DNA of 10,548 nucleotides from DATKCJ01 sp035513275 (GCA_035513275.1 DATKCJ010000024.1:1-10548), one strand, 5' to 3'; shown: positions 1 to 6,875, numbered from the stretch's first letter. A program made the numbers and translations. Notes: generated from the letters alone by a model not told the origin.

Positions 1-125
1 CTGTGTCTCTGTGCCTTTGTGGTTCAAGGTCTTGAGCCTTCGCGCACGGGCGGTCGGTTCCGGAGTCGGCATCGACTCAGGGCTTGAACCGCCTCGCGGC
101 GCGTGGCTGATTACAACCTCGGCAT
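1..125. other. Non-coding leader upstream of tRNA-Arg, with a T/G-rich repeat-like segment
   Basis: No plausible gene is seen. The first 29 bases are a C/T/G-only run built on a repeated CTGTG/CTTTGTGG pattern, ending in TTCAAGG. It resembles an intergenic sequence that recurs in several environmental bacterial genomes (a recollection, not tested). A TTGAAC at 84-89 could be a -35 element for the tRNA, but no -10 box stands at a good distance: TACAAC at 112-117 is 22 bases away. I therefore do not call a promoter. Confidence 0.35.
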
Positions 126-200
126 GTCCCCATAGTTCAACGGATAGAACAGTGGTTTCCTAAACCATTAATCCAGGTTCGATTCCTGGTGGGGGCACCA
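126..200 (+). tRNA. tRNA-Arg (anticodon CCT)
   Basis: The full cloverleaf can be drawn. The acceptor stem pairs 126-132 with 190-196 (one G-T pair). The D stem GTTC/GAAC is 135-138 with 147-150. The anticodon stem is 152-156 with 164-168, closing a seven-base loop TTCCTAA with anticodon CCT at 159-161, which reads the arginine codon AGG. The T stem CCAGG/CCTGG (173-177, 185-189) encloses the TTCGATT loop. The discriminator base is A197 and the CCA end (198-200) is encoded. tRNA-Arg(CCT) genes are frequent integration targets, and an accessory-looking gene set follows. I found no second copy of the 3' end of this tRNA in the window. Confidence 0.97.
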
Positions 201-206
201 GCCTTC

Positions 207-219
207 GCTCCGATGGAGC
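207..219 (+). repeat. Short perfect hairpin just after the tRNA
   Basis: GCTCC (207-211) and GGAGC (215-219) form a five-base stem with a GAT loop, starting seven bases after the tRNA CCA end. There is no T-run, so it is not a clear intrinsic terminator, though it could stabilise or delimit the precursor 3' end. It is part of the palindrome-rich spacer that continues to about 322. Confidence 0.4.
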
Positions 220-242
220 TACGGCTCGGTGAACCATCCTTC

Positions 243-269
243 GCTCGGCTTCGCTGGGCGAAGCCGAGC
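243..269. repeat. Perfect 12-bp inverted repeat (strong hairpin) downstream of tRNA-Arg
   Basis: GCTCGGCTTCGC (243-254) is followed by a TGG loop and its exact reverse complement GCGAAGCCGAGC (258-269). This would be a very stable GC-rich hairpin in RNA from either strand. It lacks a T-tract, so it is more likely an interspersed palindromic (REP-like) repeat or a factor-assisted transcription stop after the tRNA than a textbook terminator. Confidence 0.7.
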
Positions 270-273
270 TTCG

Positions 274-322
274 GATGGCGCGGCCATCTCCCGTCTTGAT
301 TGCACTTCAGATGGCGCGGCCA
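274..322 (+). repeat. 13-bp direct repeat, first copy palindromic
   Basis: GATGGCGCGGCCA occurs at 274-286 and again at 310-322. The first copy extends into a perfect six-base palindrome GATGGC-GCG-GCCATC (274-288). Both copies lie in the spacer between the tRNA and the first gene. An open frame begins at the ATG inside the first copy (275), but its first 40 codons run through these repeats and are unlikely to be translated. Confidence 0.7.
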
Positions 323-394
323 GTGTTCGTCTGCGTTCGCGGATTGCAGTTCACCCAAGCGTGGCTCATCCGATTTCCCGGCAACCTTCCCATC

Positions 395-1078
395 ATGGCC
401 GTGCATCTCGATCAAATCGTTCCTTGGGGGCGTTCGCGCAGAGAGTATGAACTGATGTTCGGCCTCACGGCTGCCGATCTTTCCCAAGGCGTGCTCGACT
501 GTGGGGGCGGTCCCGCAAGTTTCGCGGCAGAAATCTCCCGGGAGGGCTACCGTGCGGTTGCGGTCGACCCCATCTACGCATTCTCCGCGGGCGACATTCG
601 CGCCCGCTTCGAAGCGACAGCCGAGCCACTGATGGCTCAGGTCCGCGGGACGCAGAGCAACTGGAACTGGACCTTTCATCGCGACCCGGACGACCTCCTC
701 AACCATCGTCGGACCGCTTTGGAAGTTTTTCTGGCCGACTACGAGCGAGGCTTGAGTGAAGGCCGCTACCTCGTAGGCGAGCTGCCAACCCTTCCATTTG
801 CGCCAGCTTCGTTCGGCCTCGCGGTGTGCTCGCACCTGTTGTTCCTGTATTCGGACCTGCTCACTGCGGAATTCCACATCCAATCGTTGCGCGAGCTGTG
901 CCGCGTAGCCCGCGACGTGCGCGCTTTCCCGCTGTTGAATCTCCGAGGCGAACCGTCACCCCACTTGGGCGCTGTCCGGTCGACTCTCGAAGCTGACGGT
1001 TGGGCAACTGAAATCGCGAAAGTCGACTACGAGTTTCAGCATGGTGGCGACGAAATGTTGAGAGTCTCGAAGAGATGA
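395..1078 (+). CDS. Class I SAM-dependent methyltransferase-like protein, function unknown
   Basis: This 227-residue protein looks like a Rossmann-fold, SAM-dependent methyltransferase of a conserved but uncharacterised family. The N-terminus HLDQIVPWGRSRREYELMFGL and the motif LDCGGGPASF (residues 34-43) fit the family's glycine-rich motif I. An acidic residue, D58 in VAVDPIY, would end strand 2 and contact the SAM ribose. GELPTLPFAPASFGLAVCSHLLFLYSD (129-154) corresponds to motifs II/III, and a late ELCRVARDVRAFPLL segment follows the usual pattern. As I recall the family, motif I more often reads GCGDGPASF, so the D to G change here is a variant. The open frame extends upstream to 275, but homology-like sequence begins at M41 of that frame, so the ATG at 395 is chosen. 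No Shine-Dalgarno sequence is visible. The substrate is unknown and nearby genes do not reveal it. Confidence 0.8.
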   Translation: MAVHLDQIVPWGRSRREYELMFGLTAADLSQGVLDCGGGPASFAAEISREGYRAVAVDPIYAFSAGDIRARFEATAEPLMAQVRGTQSNWNWTFHRDPDDLLNHRRTALEVFLADYERGLSEGRYLVGELPTLPFAPASFGLAVCSHLLFLYSDLLTAEFHIQSLRELCRVARDVRAFPLLNLRGEPSPHLGAVRSTLEADGWATEIAKVDYEFQHGGDEMLRVSKR

Positions 1079-1260
1079 CATCGTCTACGATGCGGGTCCG
1101 CGTTCTGAAGACGATGTGCCAGTCGTAGAATTCCCGGGGGCGCCACGAAGAGTTGGACCGAAGCGAAACCGCTGACAGACGGAGCAGCGCGGTTCAACTG
1201 GTCGTGGCGCCTTCGGCTTGGCAATCTTCGCAACGAGTCTTTCACTTGGGTTACCACAAG
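1079..1260. other. Intergenic stretch with a long imperfect inverted repeat (1139-1211)
   Basis: GGCGCCACGA (1139-1148) is matched exactly by TCGTGGCGCC (1202-1211). Inside it, GTTGGAC (1152-1158) pairs with GTTCAAC (1193-1199) with one G-T pair. Together they make a possible stem-loop of about 73 bases between the methyltransferase-like gene and the next gene. It could be a transcript-end structure, a regulatory hairpin or a mobile repeat remnant. There is no T-tract. The open frame of the next gene extends upstream through part of this structure, which supports the later start at 1261. Confidence 0.5.
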
Positions 1261-2091
1261 ATGTCAGACGAACCAAAAACCGAGATTCCTGAACAGCAGT
1301 TGCGGGATACCTTGGAAGGACTGGAACCGACTCGGCGGCAACGCATCCTTCGGAAGGTGGTGATGGCTGCACTTGGAAGCGTTCCGTGGGTGGGCGGCTT
1401 GCTCGCGGCAACCCAGGCTTTCCGCGAGGAAACGGGCCAGCTCCAGACAGATCTCTTGCAACGGCAATGGCTCGATGAACATCGCCGCAAGATGAAGCTT
1501 CTGGCTCAGGACATCACTGAGATCTTGCTGCGACTGGAGAGTCTGGGTGCTGAGATCGAGAGTCGGCTCGAGAGCGAAGAATACCTCGATTTGGTTAGGA
1601 AAGCGTTCCGGGCTTGGGACGAGGCGGACACCCAGCAAAAGAGGGAGCACATCAAGAAGCTGATTTCAAATGCAGGCGGAATGTCGATGTGTCCGGATGA
1701 CCTTGTGAGGCTGTTCCTAAATTGGATAACGAGCTACGATGACGCTCACTTCCTAGTAATTAAGCACATTTACAGGAATCCAGGCGCCACCCGCTACGAG
1801 ATTTGGGAAGCGATCCGAGGAGTGTTCCCTCGCGAAGATTCCGCCGAAGCTGACCTATTCCGCCTACTGATTGGGGACTTGAGCCTTGGACGCGTGATTC
1901 GCCAACACCGCGGGGTGAATTACCAAGGCCAATTTCTCGCGAGACCAACGAGGACGCGTGCAAAGTCATCCGGGGTCCTCAAATCGGCGTTCGACGACCA
2001 AGAGGAATATGAACTCACGGAGCTCGGTAGTCAGTTCGTGCACTACGTTTTCACCGACCTGGTGACGAGAATCGATGAGCAGCATGGCTGA
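1261..2091 (+). CDS. Conserved hypothetical protein: hydrophobic segment, coiled coil, winged-helix-like C-terminus
   Basis: This is a 276-residue protein of unknown function. After a charged N-terminus (1-32) comes a hydrophobic glycine-rich segment, VVMAALGSVPWVGGLLAA (33-50), that could insert in or pack against a membrane. A charged helical stretch follows (about 55-130, probably coiled coil, with SRLESEEYLDLVRKAFRAWDEAD). The C-terminal 110 residues (NPGATRYEIWEAIRG, ADLFRLLIGDLSLGRVIRQ, YELTELGSQFVHYV) read like a winged helix. I recall similar proteins scattered among distant bacteria in accessory regions, but can name no characterised member. The frame is open from 1153, but those residues cover an inverted repeat, so ATG 1261 is preferred; no strong ribosome binding site is seen. 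The gene looks less GC-rich than genes after 3600, in keeping with transfer. Confidence 0.75.
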   Translation: MSDEPKTEIPEQQLRDTLEGLEPTRRQRILRKVVMAALGSVPWVGGLLAATQAFREETGQLQTDLLQRQWLDEHRRKMKLLAQDITEILLRLESLGAEIESRLESEEYLDLVRKAFRAWDEADTQQKREHIKKLISNAGGMSMCPDDLVRLFLNWITSYDDAHFLVIKHIYRNPGATRYEIWEAIRGVFPREDSAEADLFRLLIGDLSLGRVIRQHRGVNYQGQFLARPTRTRAKSSGVLKSAFDDQEEYELTELGSQFVHYVFTDLVTRIDEQHG

Positions 2092-2203
2092 TTCTACTGG
2101 GCGAATCACTGCGGCTGATTCCCAGGTTCGTGATGCGAGTTGAATTGGAATTCACTCGGGCATTGAGCCGCATCCTTCGCACCGCTAGATCGATTGCATC
2201 GCA
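2092..2203. other. Short intergenic region with a hairpin at 2137-2157
   Basis: GAGT-T-GAATT (2137-2146) and AATTC-ACTC (2149-2157) form a nine-pair stem with one bulged T around a GG loop. It could end transcription of the preceding gene, but no T-run follows. The region also must hold any promoter of the membrane-protein gene at 2204; no convincing -35/-10 pair is seen. Confidence 0.35.
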
Positions 2204-2803
2204 ATGAACACCTTCAGATGGATTCTCGTCACTCCACTTGCCCTCTTGGCTTTCGCGGGGGGAAGCCTACTGGGAAGCGTCGTGGTTGATCTCTATGGGA
2301 ACCAATCTGCCGCTGACATCGCGGCCGCGTTCCTTGCCTGTTTTTGCGCGCCATTCGTCGCAGGGCTAGTAGCGCCCAGTCGGAGAACAAAGACATCACG
2401 TGTCGTTGCATCGATCCTCGCTGTGCTCGCGATTCTTGGGGTGGTCTTGACATTTGTTTCCATCGACGGACAGCCGCCCGACACTTCGTTCCTCAGAAGA
2501 TTCGTAGTTCCAGTCGCGCAACTTCTTGGTGTGTTATATGCGACATTCCTTCTGCCGCCGTTTGTCGTCCCAGGTGCAAAGCTCGAGGATTTGTTCCGAG
2601 AGTTGGCTGGGCTTGGGTCTGTGGTTGTGATGCTGGGGGTCCTGATCACCTTGACAGGCGTCTTAACTAGATTGTTCGCCGGCACGTGGAGATTGAGCTC
2701 CTTGGGACTTGCGATCGCTCTCCTTGGCATCGCGACATGGCTGGCGCCGCATGCAGCGGTCTTTTTGCGAATGCGCCGCCTGAGATCCGATGACTCTTCG
2801 TGA
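2204..2803 (+). CDS. Polytopic inner-membrane protein, function unknown
   Basis: The 199-residue product is almost entirely hydrophobic, with about six predicted membrane segments near residues 5-28, 37-57, 66-87, 100-122, 135-158 and 163-187. A basic loop SRRTKTSR lies between segments 2 and 3, and a basic C-terminal tail RMRRLRSDDSS fits the positive-inside rule for a cytoplasmic end. I recognise no transporter, enzyme or sensor motif. The start at ATG 2204 puts a hydrophobic segment directly at the N-terminus. The next gene begins 13 bases after its stop, so the two are probably one transcript. A membrane anchor or effector role beside the nuclease-like partner is possible but speculative. 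Confidence 0.7.
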   Translation: MNTFRWILVTPLALLAFAGGSLLGSVVVDLYGNQSAADIAAAFLACFCAPFVAGLVAPSRRTKTSRVVASILAVLAILGVVLTFVSIDGQPPDTSFLRRFVVPVAQLLGVLYATFLLPPFVVPGAKLEDLFRELAGLGSVVVMLGVLITLTGVLTRLFAGTWRLSSLGLAIALLGIATWLAPHAAVFLRMRRLRSDDSS

Positions 2804-2807
2804 GAGG
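2802..2807 (+). promoter_or_regulatory. Likely ribosome binding site deciding the start of the nuclease-like gene
   Basis: GAGAGG, a good Shine-Dalgarno-like sequence, lies nine bases before ATG 2817. It overlaps the stop codon of the membrane-protein gene, so translation of the two is likely coupled. The alternative ATG at 2790 has no comparable site and would overlap the upstream gene by 14 bases. Confidence 0.5.
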
Positions 2808-2816
2808 CAACCGGCG

Positions 2817-3440
2817 ATGGACGCACAATCAGTGGGAAATCAGGGTCGACTGTCAAAGGACGAGAGGCAGCACCGGCAGCTTAAGCGCCTCGAGACGGCA
2901 ATCGACGCGAAATTCAGAGACGTCGTCCCCAGAGACAAACCAGACTTTCTAGTTCAAGTTCGTGGTATCGAAACCGGTGTCGAAGTGACAGACGGAAGCT
3001 CAGAAGAGCTTCGACGTGCTCTTGTCATCAAGGACGACGAGGGGCTGAAGCACTATTCCGTAACCGGGTTTCGTGACTGTCGTGACACGGGAAAAACTAG
3101 CAACCCGGAACTACTCGCACGACTCAAGGACGGCGAAGCGGTGAGTTCTGAAGAGGCGGCACTCTTCTGGGCGGAGCGAATTGCGTCCCGAATTAGAACG
3201 AAGGTTGGCCTACTCCGAAGTGGAGAAATTGAGCGTTTCCAACAGAATTGGCTCTGCGTCGTGAATGAGCAGCCGGATGATTGGTCGTTGAAAACAGAGT
3301 TCTACCGAGGACTGCTCCTTGGCTCCCTCGGAAGTTCCAAAGCGCTTCGAGAATCGTTCGATGTCATCTATGTGTTGAGCGACTTCCACATATTCATCAT
3401 CGATCGCACTCATTTCCGTGCAGAACGATTGAAGGACTGA
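2817..3440 (+). CDS. Hypothetical protein with a possible PD-(D/E)XK-like nuclease motif
   Basis: A 207-residue soluble protein. Residues 40-58 contain DKPDFLVQVRG followed by GVEVTDG, a pattern of PDF then hydrophobic-E-V-T. This resembles the paired strands of PD-(D/E)XK nuclease-fold proteins, with D43 and E56 as candidate metal ligands. The usual lysine two residues after the glutamate is T58, a replacement seen in some divergent members as I recall. The N-terminal helix QLKRLETAIDAKF fits the helix that precedes the core. Late strands NWLCVVNE (144-151) and FDVIYVLSDFHIFIID (181-196) look like core beta strands. I choose ATG 2817 because GAGAGG precedes it. The gene follows the membrane protein by 13 bases. 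A restriction or defence role is inference only, and a catalytically dead fold is possible. Confidence 0.65.
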   Translation: MDAQSVGNQGRLSKDERQHRQLKRLETAIDAKFRDVVPRDKPDFLVQVRGIETGVEVTDGSSEELRRALVIKDDEGLKHYSVTGFRDCRDTGKTSNPELLARLKDGEAVSSEEAALFWAERIASRIRTKVGLLRSGEIERFQQNWLCVVNEQPDDWSLKTEFYRGLLLGSLGSSKALRESFDVIYVLSDFHIFIIDRTHFRAERLKD

Positions 3441-3605
3441 TCAATTGATTTGCTCTGAAACTGGGGGTTGAAGGCACCGCCTGAAGATAGGACTCCAAAC
3501 TGCAGACCGACGCGACGAGCAACATCTTGAGCGCAATTCGGGCCGGAGCACGGACGCCACGAGTTCACACGAGCTGCACGCGGCCTGCCCGGCGCACGGC
3601 CGCGG
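3441..3605. other. Gap between convergent genes, possible bidirectional stop
   Basis: No gene is seen. TCAATTGA (3441-3448) is a perfect palindrome directly after the plus-strand gene. CGCGGCC (3579-3585) and GGCCGCG (3598-3604) form a seven-base stem with a 12-base loop immediately beyond the stop of the minus-strand hydrolase gene. Either could take part in stopping the convergent transcripts, but neither has a T-tract. Base composition shifts from moderate to high GC across this gap, which suggests an edge between the accessory genes and the cassette that follows. Confidence 0.35.
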
Positions 3606-5756
3606 TCATTCGGCGGCCGTCGTCGCCGCGCGGGCGAGTGCCACGTCCTGTGCGACCTCGTCGCGGATGAGCGCCCAGTGGAAGGCGTTGTCGTCGTTCG
3701 CGTCGAAGGAGTTGTGGTTGTAGTGTGTCAGCGGCATGTCGCGGTAGATCGGCCGCGTGATCGCGATGACTCTGTCCCACTCGGCGAGCGCACGCTCCAG
3801 GTGCCCTATCGCCGCCTCCTTGTTCCCGCTGCCGCCCGATGTGCGATAGGTGTGCAGCGCCACCGCGCCCTTGAGCTTCTCGGCAAGATGCAGACCGAGC
3901 CGGGCCCACGCCCGGATGTCGGCCACCTCATACATGAGCGAGGCGTCCGCGGTCGTGTCGACATCCGCCACGAGCCTGAGCGCCTCCCGGCAGTCGCGCT
4001 CGAGCATGTCGATCAGCACGGGAGGCGTGACCCGGTCGGAGTCAAACGCACCGCCGGCCGCGAGGGTTTCCACGTAATCCGCCACCGACACATACTCCGG
4101 CGCCATGGTCGGATGGCCGATGAGCTGGTCGACGGAGATGTATTTCGTCTGCTCCCCCTGCAAGGCGAGGAACCCTTCGCTGTAGAGCGTGAAATCCCAC
4201 CGCGAATCGTAGAGCGAGGCGAGGCGCAGCTGGGTCGACGATGCCAGCGAGAGGGCGCGCAGCAGGTTGTCGCCCCCCGGCCCGTATCGTCGGTTGAACT
4301 CCGCCTGAAAGACCGCGTCCGGCGTTTCCGGATCGTAGAGAAGCCGCCCCCAAAGCTTGTAGAAGAGCCACTGCCTCTCGAAGGCCCATTTCCAGCCGAC
4401 CGGATCCGCGACTGCCGTGAAATAATCGAGCGCCGGAATGTAGGTTTCCGATCCGACGAAGTAGCCGCCCACGTAGCCGGCCGCGCCGTTGAGCGCGATG
4501 TGCCGCCGGATGAACGCAGGCACGCCCCACCGCAGCGCGAAGAAGTCCTCGTTGCGCGCCATCCAGACGACCTTGTAGTTGGCCGGCGGAGGCACGAAGT
4601 AGGTGTCGCCGAGCTTTCCTCCATGCACCTTGACCAGTTCCGGCGTCGAGTGGGCATGGGACCAGTTGAACTTCATCTCCACCCAGATCGGGCCCTCGAA
4701 ACGATCCCCCAGGCGCTCCATCGCCTCGCGCGTGACCTGCTCGACGTGCTCGCTCACGCCGCCTTCGGACGAAGTGCCGGAGGAAAACGGCACTCGGTGG
4801 ATCAACTTCACCCGCCGGTCGGCGTCGAGCATGCCCGCGATGATCACGTCGTCCATCCAACGCTGGCGCTCGAGCGGGGTCATGCCGGCCATGCCTTCCC
4901 CGTGCGAGATGCCGATGCCGTCGAGGTCCGGATATTCCTCCAGCACCTGGGTGACGCTTTCCCGGATGTAGCGGCGGACGATCTCGGAGGTGTCACCCGG
5001 CACGTAGTAATGCGGGTAGAAATTCACCTTCGCCACGCCATGCGCCTCGGCCAGCTCGCGGCTGACAAAGATGCTCCAATGGACGATGTATGTGTCGAGC
5101 GCCCTTTCCTTGGCCAGGCGGAAGATCCCGCGATAGAGTTGCTGCCACGCGGCGAACTCCTCCTCCGACCACGGGCTGGCCTCCGGGAAATTCTTCGGCC
5201 GCACCATGAAGGTGAACGGGTGCATGTTCCAGAGGCTCACGACGTTGAACCTGTTCTCCACCATCATATCGAGGAACGCCTCCCAATACTTCAGGTCGCG
5301 CGCCGTGTCCATATGCTGGTCGAGCGCGCTGCTGGGACGGTAGGTCTCCCATGGGAGGTTGAATTTGATCCCTCGAAACTCCAGTTTCGGACTCGCCTCC
5401 TCCGCTTTGATCTCCGCGAGCGATGCGCCGTTTCGCAGATGTCCGGCCAGGGCCAGCGCGCCGTAGATCAGGCCGCGATCGTCACCGCCGTAAATGGTGA
5501 CCACCTTGCCCTCGGGAATGATGGAAAATGCCTCGGCTCCCAGACGAGCCGGATGCACCGCCAGGCTGACGAGATGATCGTAGCCCGTGCGCGAAGCGAT
5601 GACCTCGTAGTCTCGCGCCGCCAGAGCCTCGCCCAGCTTCCGCGCCGCATAGGCTGCCGGCGGGCTGTCCACATCATGGAGAATGGCAACACGCTGCGCG
5701 TGCGCGTCGATTGCCAGCAGGCAGGGAAGGATTAGGAAGAGGAGAAAGGTTTTCAC
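3606..5756 (-). CDS. Secreted glycoside hydrolase-like protein (GH20/GH67-type N-terminal domain plus TIM-barrel-like core)
   Basis: The predicted protein (716 residues) starts with a clear signal peptide, VKTFLLFLILPCLLAIDAHA, with cleavage expected after A20, so it is exported. Residues about 21-120 resemble the non-catalytic domain 2 of GH20/GH67 enzymes, with the motif TIYGGDDRGLIYGALALAGHL (88-107). A barrel-like core follows: KLEFRGIKFNLPWETY (124-139), NRFNVVSLWNMHPF (168-181), TYIVHWSIFVSRE (222-234), DGIGISHGEGM (279-289), PIWVEMKFNWSH (356-367), YKVVWMARNEDF (394-405) and GGYFVGSETYIPALDYF (430-446). E287, E360 and E437 are candidate catalytic or binding acids. The rest is helical. 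The frame is open to an ATG at 5900, but GTG 5756 starts exactly at the signal peptide and is preferred. The exact GH family and substrate are not recognised; a uronic-acid or amino-sugar glycan is plausible. The AraC gene lies just upstream on the same strand. Confidence 0.8.
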   Translation of the reverse strand: MKTFLLFLILPCLLAIDAHAQRVAILHDVDSPPAAYAARKLGEALAARDYEVIASRTGYDHLVSLAVHPARLGAEAFSIIPEGKVVTIYGGDDRGLIYGALALAGHLRNGASLAEIKAEEASPKLEFRGIKFNLPWETYRPSSALDQHMDTARDLKYWEAFLDMMVENRFNVVSLWNMHPFTFMVRPKNFPEASPWSEEEFAAWQQLYRGIFRLAKERALDTYIVHWSIFVSRELAEAHGVAKVNFYPHYYVPGDTSEIVRRYIRESVTQVLEEYPDLDGIGISHGEGMAGMTPLERQRWMDDVIIAGMLDADRRVKLIHRVPFSSGTSSEGGVSEHVEQVTREAMERLGDRFEGPIWVEMKFNWSHAHSTPELVKVHGGKLGDTYFVPPPANYKVVWMARNEDFFALRWGVPAFIRRHIALNGAAGYVGGYFVGSETYIPALDYFTAVADPVGWKWAFERQWLFYKLWGRLLYDPETPDAVFQAEFNRRYGPGGDNLLRALSLASSTQLRLASLYDSRWDFTLYSEGFLALQGEQTKYISVDQLIGHPTMAPEYVSVADYVETLAAGGAFDSDRVTPPVLIDMLERDCREALRLVADVDTTADASLMYEVADIRAWARLGLHLAEKLKGAVALHTYRTSGGSGNKEAAIGHLERALAEWDRVIAITRPIYRDMPLTHYNHNSFDANDDNAFHWALIRDEVAQDVALARAATTAAE

Positions 5757-5948
5757 TCGAGGACTCTGGAGGCGCTGGCGCGGTGGCGGTTCGAATAACA
5801 ACACCTTGGCGAAACACGACGCGAGGAACGACCTAAAAGCAATCCGCACCACCCGCCTCCTCACGTCGGCAGCTACATCAAACCGGGCGAACGGCCGCAC
5901 CTTCCGCTCGTAGCGGCCGAGGTAACGAGGCCGGAAAATCCACCGCCG
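5757..5948 (-). other. Spacer between AraC-type regulator and hydrolase genes
   Basis: About 190 bases separate the regulator's stop from the preferred GTG start of the hydrolase. An in-frame ATG at 5900 would add a basic, non-conserved-looking 48-residue leader before the signal peptide, which makes translation from there unlikely. The spacer is long enough to hold a promoter for the hydrolase, but no clear -35/-10 pair, operator repeat or terminator stands out. Confidence 0.35.
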
Positions 5949-6776
5949 CTATTTGCGGCCCGCACGAATCCACTCGCCGGGAGCGGCGCCGAAGCGCTGG
6001 CGAAAGGTGCGGTAGAAATGCGACACGTCAGTGAAGCCGCAGGAGAAGATCACGCCGGTCACCGAATGCTCGCCGCTACGCAACAGCCGCGCGGCATGCT
6101 CCATCCGCAGTTCTGAGAGAAACACCTGAAACGTCCGTCCGCTCGCCTCCCGAAACAAATCGGTGAACCGCCGCCGCGATAGTCCCGCCCTGCCGGCCGC
6201 GCGGTCGAGGTCCCACGGTTCGTAGAACGATTCCCGCACTTCGCGCATCACCGCCGCGACGCGCTCCGTCGCCACTGCGCTTCCCTCCTCCGCCGGCAGC
6301 CGCGCGAGAAGCACGAGCGCCTCCTCGGCGAGCGCGCGTGTGGCCGTGCCCGAGCCGATCCGGCCGTGCGCCTTTTCCGCGAGCGCGCGCCGCCAGATCG
6401 CCTCCAGCCGGTGGCGGCCCGGGCGATGAACGCGCACGCTCCGGCGCGGCAGCTTCGCGAGCGCATGCCAGAGAATTTCCAACTCCTTGTCCGAAGCTGC
6501 GAAGCCTCGCCCGATACACAGCAGAAACAGCGTCGCAGGTTTCTCATCCGTCATCCGGTGGACCGTGCCGGCAGGGACAATCACAACCGACCCCGCGTCG
6601 ACCCGGACCGGATCGCGTCCTTTTTCCCGATATGCCACAGCGCCTTCTAGCACCAGGATGACCTTGTGATAGGGGTCTGTCCGGTCCGACATCCGGAAGC
6701 CGGCCGTGTGGGCGCTCTCTGCAAAGAGCACTCCTTCGGGCGAAAGCTCGACGGTGATCGGGCGTGAGACGCGCAT
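5949..6776 (-). CDS. AraC family transcriptional regulator with N-terminal cupin
   Basis: A 275-residue regulator. The N-terminal half is a cupin-like ligand-binding fold: PYHKVILVLEGAVAYREKG (35-53) and DAGSVVIVPAGTVHRMTDEKP (60-80), where H37 and H73 stand at the usual cupin positions. The C-terminal 90 residues are the AraC/XylS double helix-turn-helix: WDLDRAAGRAGLSRRRFTDLFREASG (188-213), then SVTGVIFSCGFTDVSHFYRTFRQRFGAAPGEWI (238-270) with the family's GF-D-SHF-R-F-F-P signature. The frame is open to 6992, but those residues have no cupin sequence and cross the divergent promoter region, so ATG 6776 is chosen. It is divergent from the corrinoid cassette and upstream of the hydrolase, so it probably controls one or both in response to a small ligand, perhaps a sugar or the methylated substrate. 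Confidence 0.9.
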   Translation of the reverse strand: MRVSRPITVELSPEGVLFAESAHTAGFRMSDRTDPYHKVILVLEGAVAYREKGRDPVRVDAGSVVIVPAGTVHRMTDEKPATLFLLCIGRGFAASDKELEILWHALAKLPRRSVRVHRPGRHRLEAIWRRALAEKAHGRIGSGTATRALAEEALVLLARLPAEEGSAVATERVAAVMREVRESFYEPWDLDRAAGRAGLSRRRFTDLFREASGRTFQVFLSELRMEHAARLLRSGEHSVTGVIFSCGFTDVSHFYRTFRQRFGAAPGEWIRAGRK

Positions 6777-6875
6777 GTTGCCGGCGGGACCTGCGGCCGT
6801 TGTGCCCGATCCGCCAATCACCGCAAGCCCCAAACGCCAAGACGCCGCAGCCGCCGGCTGGTAGACTCCCGTGCA
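6777..6875. promoter_or_regulatory. Divergent control region between AraC regulator and corrinoid cassette
   Basis: The 99 bases between the two divergent starts must contain the promoters of both, unless the cassette is read from elsewhere. GCCGGCGG (6780-6787) and CCGCCGGC (6851-6858) form an eight-base inverted repeat spanning most of the region. CAAACGCCAAGACGCC near 6831-6845 contains a short repeated ACGCC, a weak candidate for the direct half-sites AraC proteins usually bind. No good sigma-70 elements are visible, and there is no cobalamin or SAM riboswitch signature. Confidence 0.4.

Noticed and set aside
137..883. A 248-codon minus-strand open frame over the tRNA and the methyltransferase-like gene
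   Set aside because: It overlaps the tRNA and is antisense to a gene with clear SAM-binding motifs; no domain is visible.
1079..2203. Integron cassette (attC) idea, because GTTGGAC (1152), GTTCAAC (1193) and GTTGAAT (2139) resemble core-site heptamers
   Set aside because: The boxes occur in the wrong order for an attC site, and no RYYYAAC box follows the stop codons of the flanking genes. No integrase is present.
200..3605. Duplicate of the tRNA 3' end marking an attachment site
   Set aside because: No second run resembling the T-loop-to-CCA portion of the tRNA was found downstream in the window.
3678..5735. A 685-codon open frame on the plus strand, opposite the hydrolase gene
   Set aside because: It is exactly antisense to a gene with signal peptide and barrel-like motifs; its product is rich in R, V, H and E with no recognisable domain. 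Long antisense frames are expected from high third-position GC.
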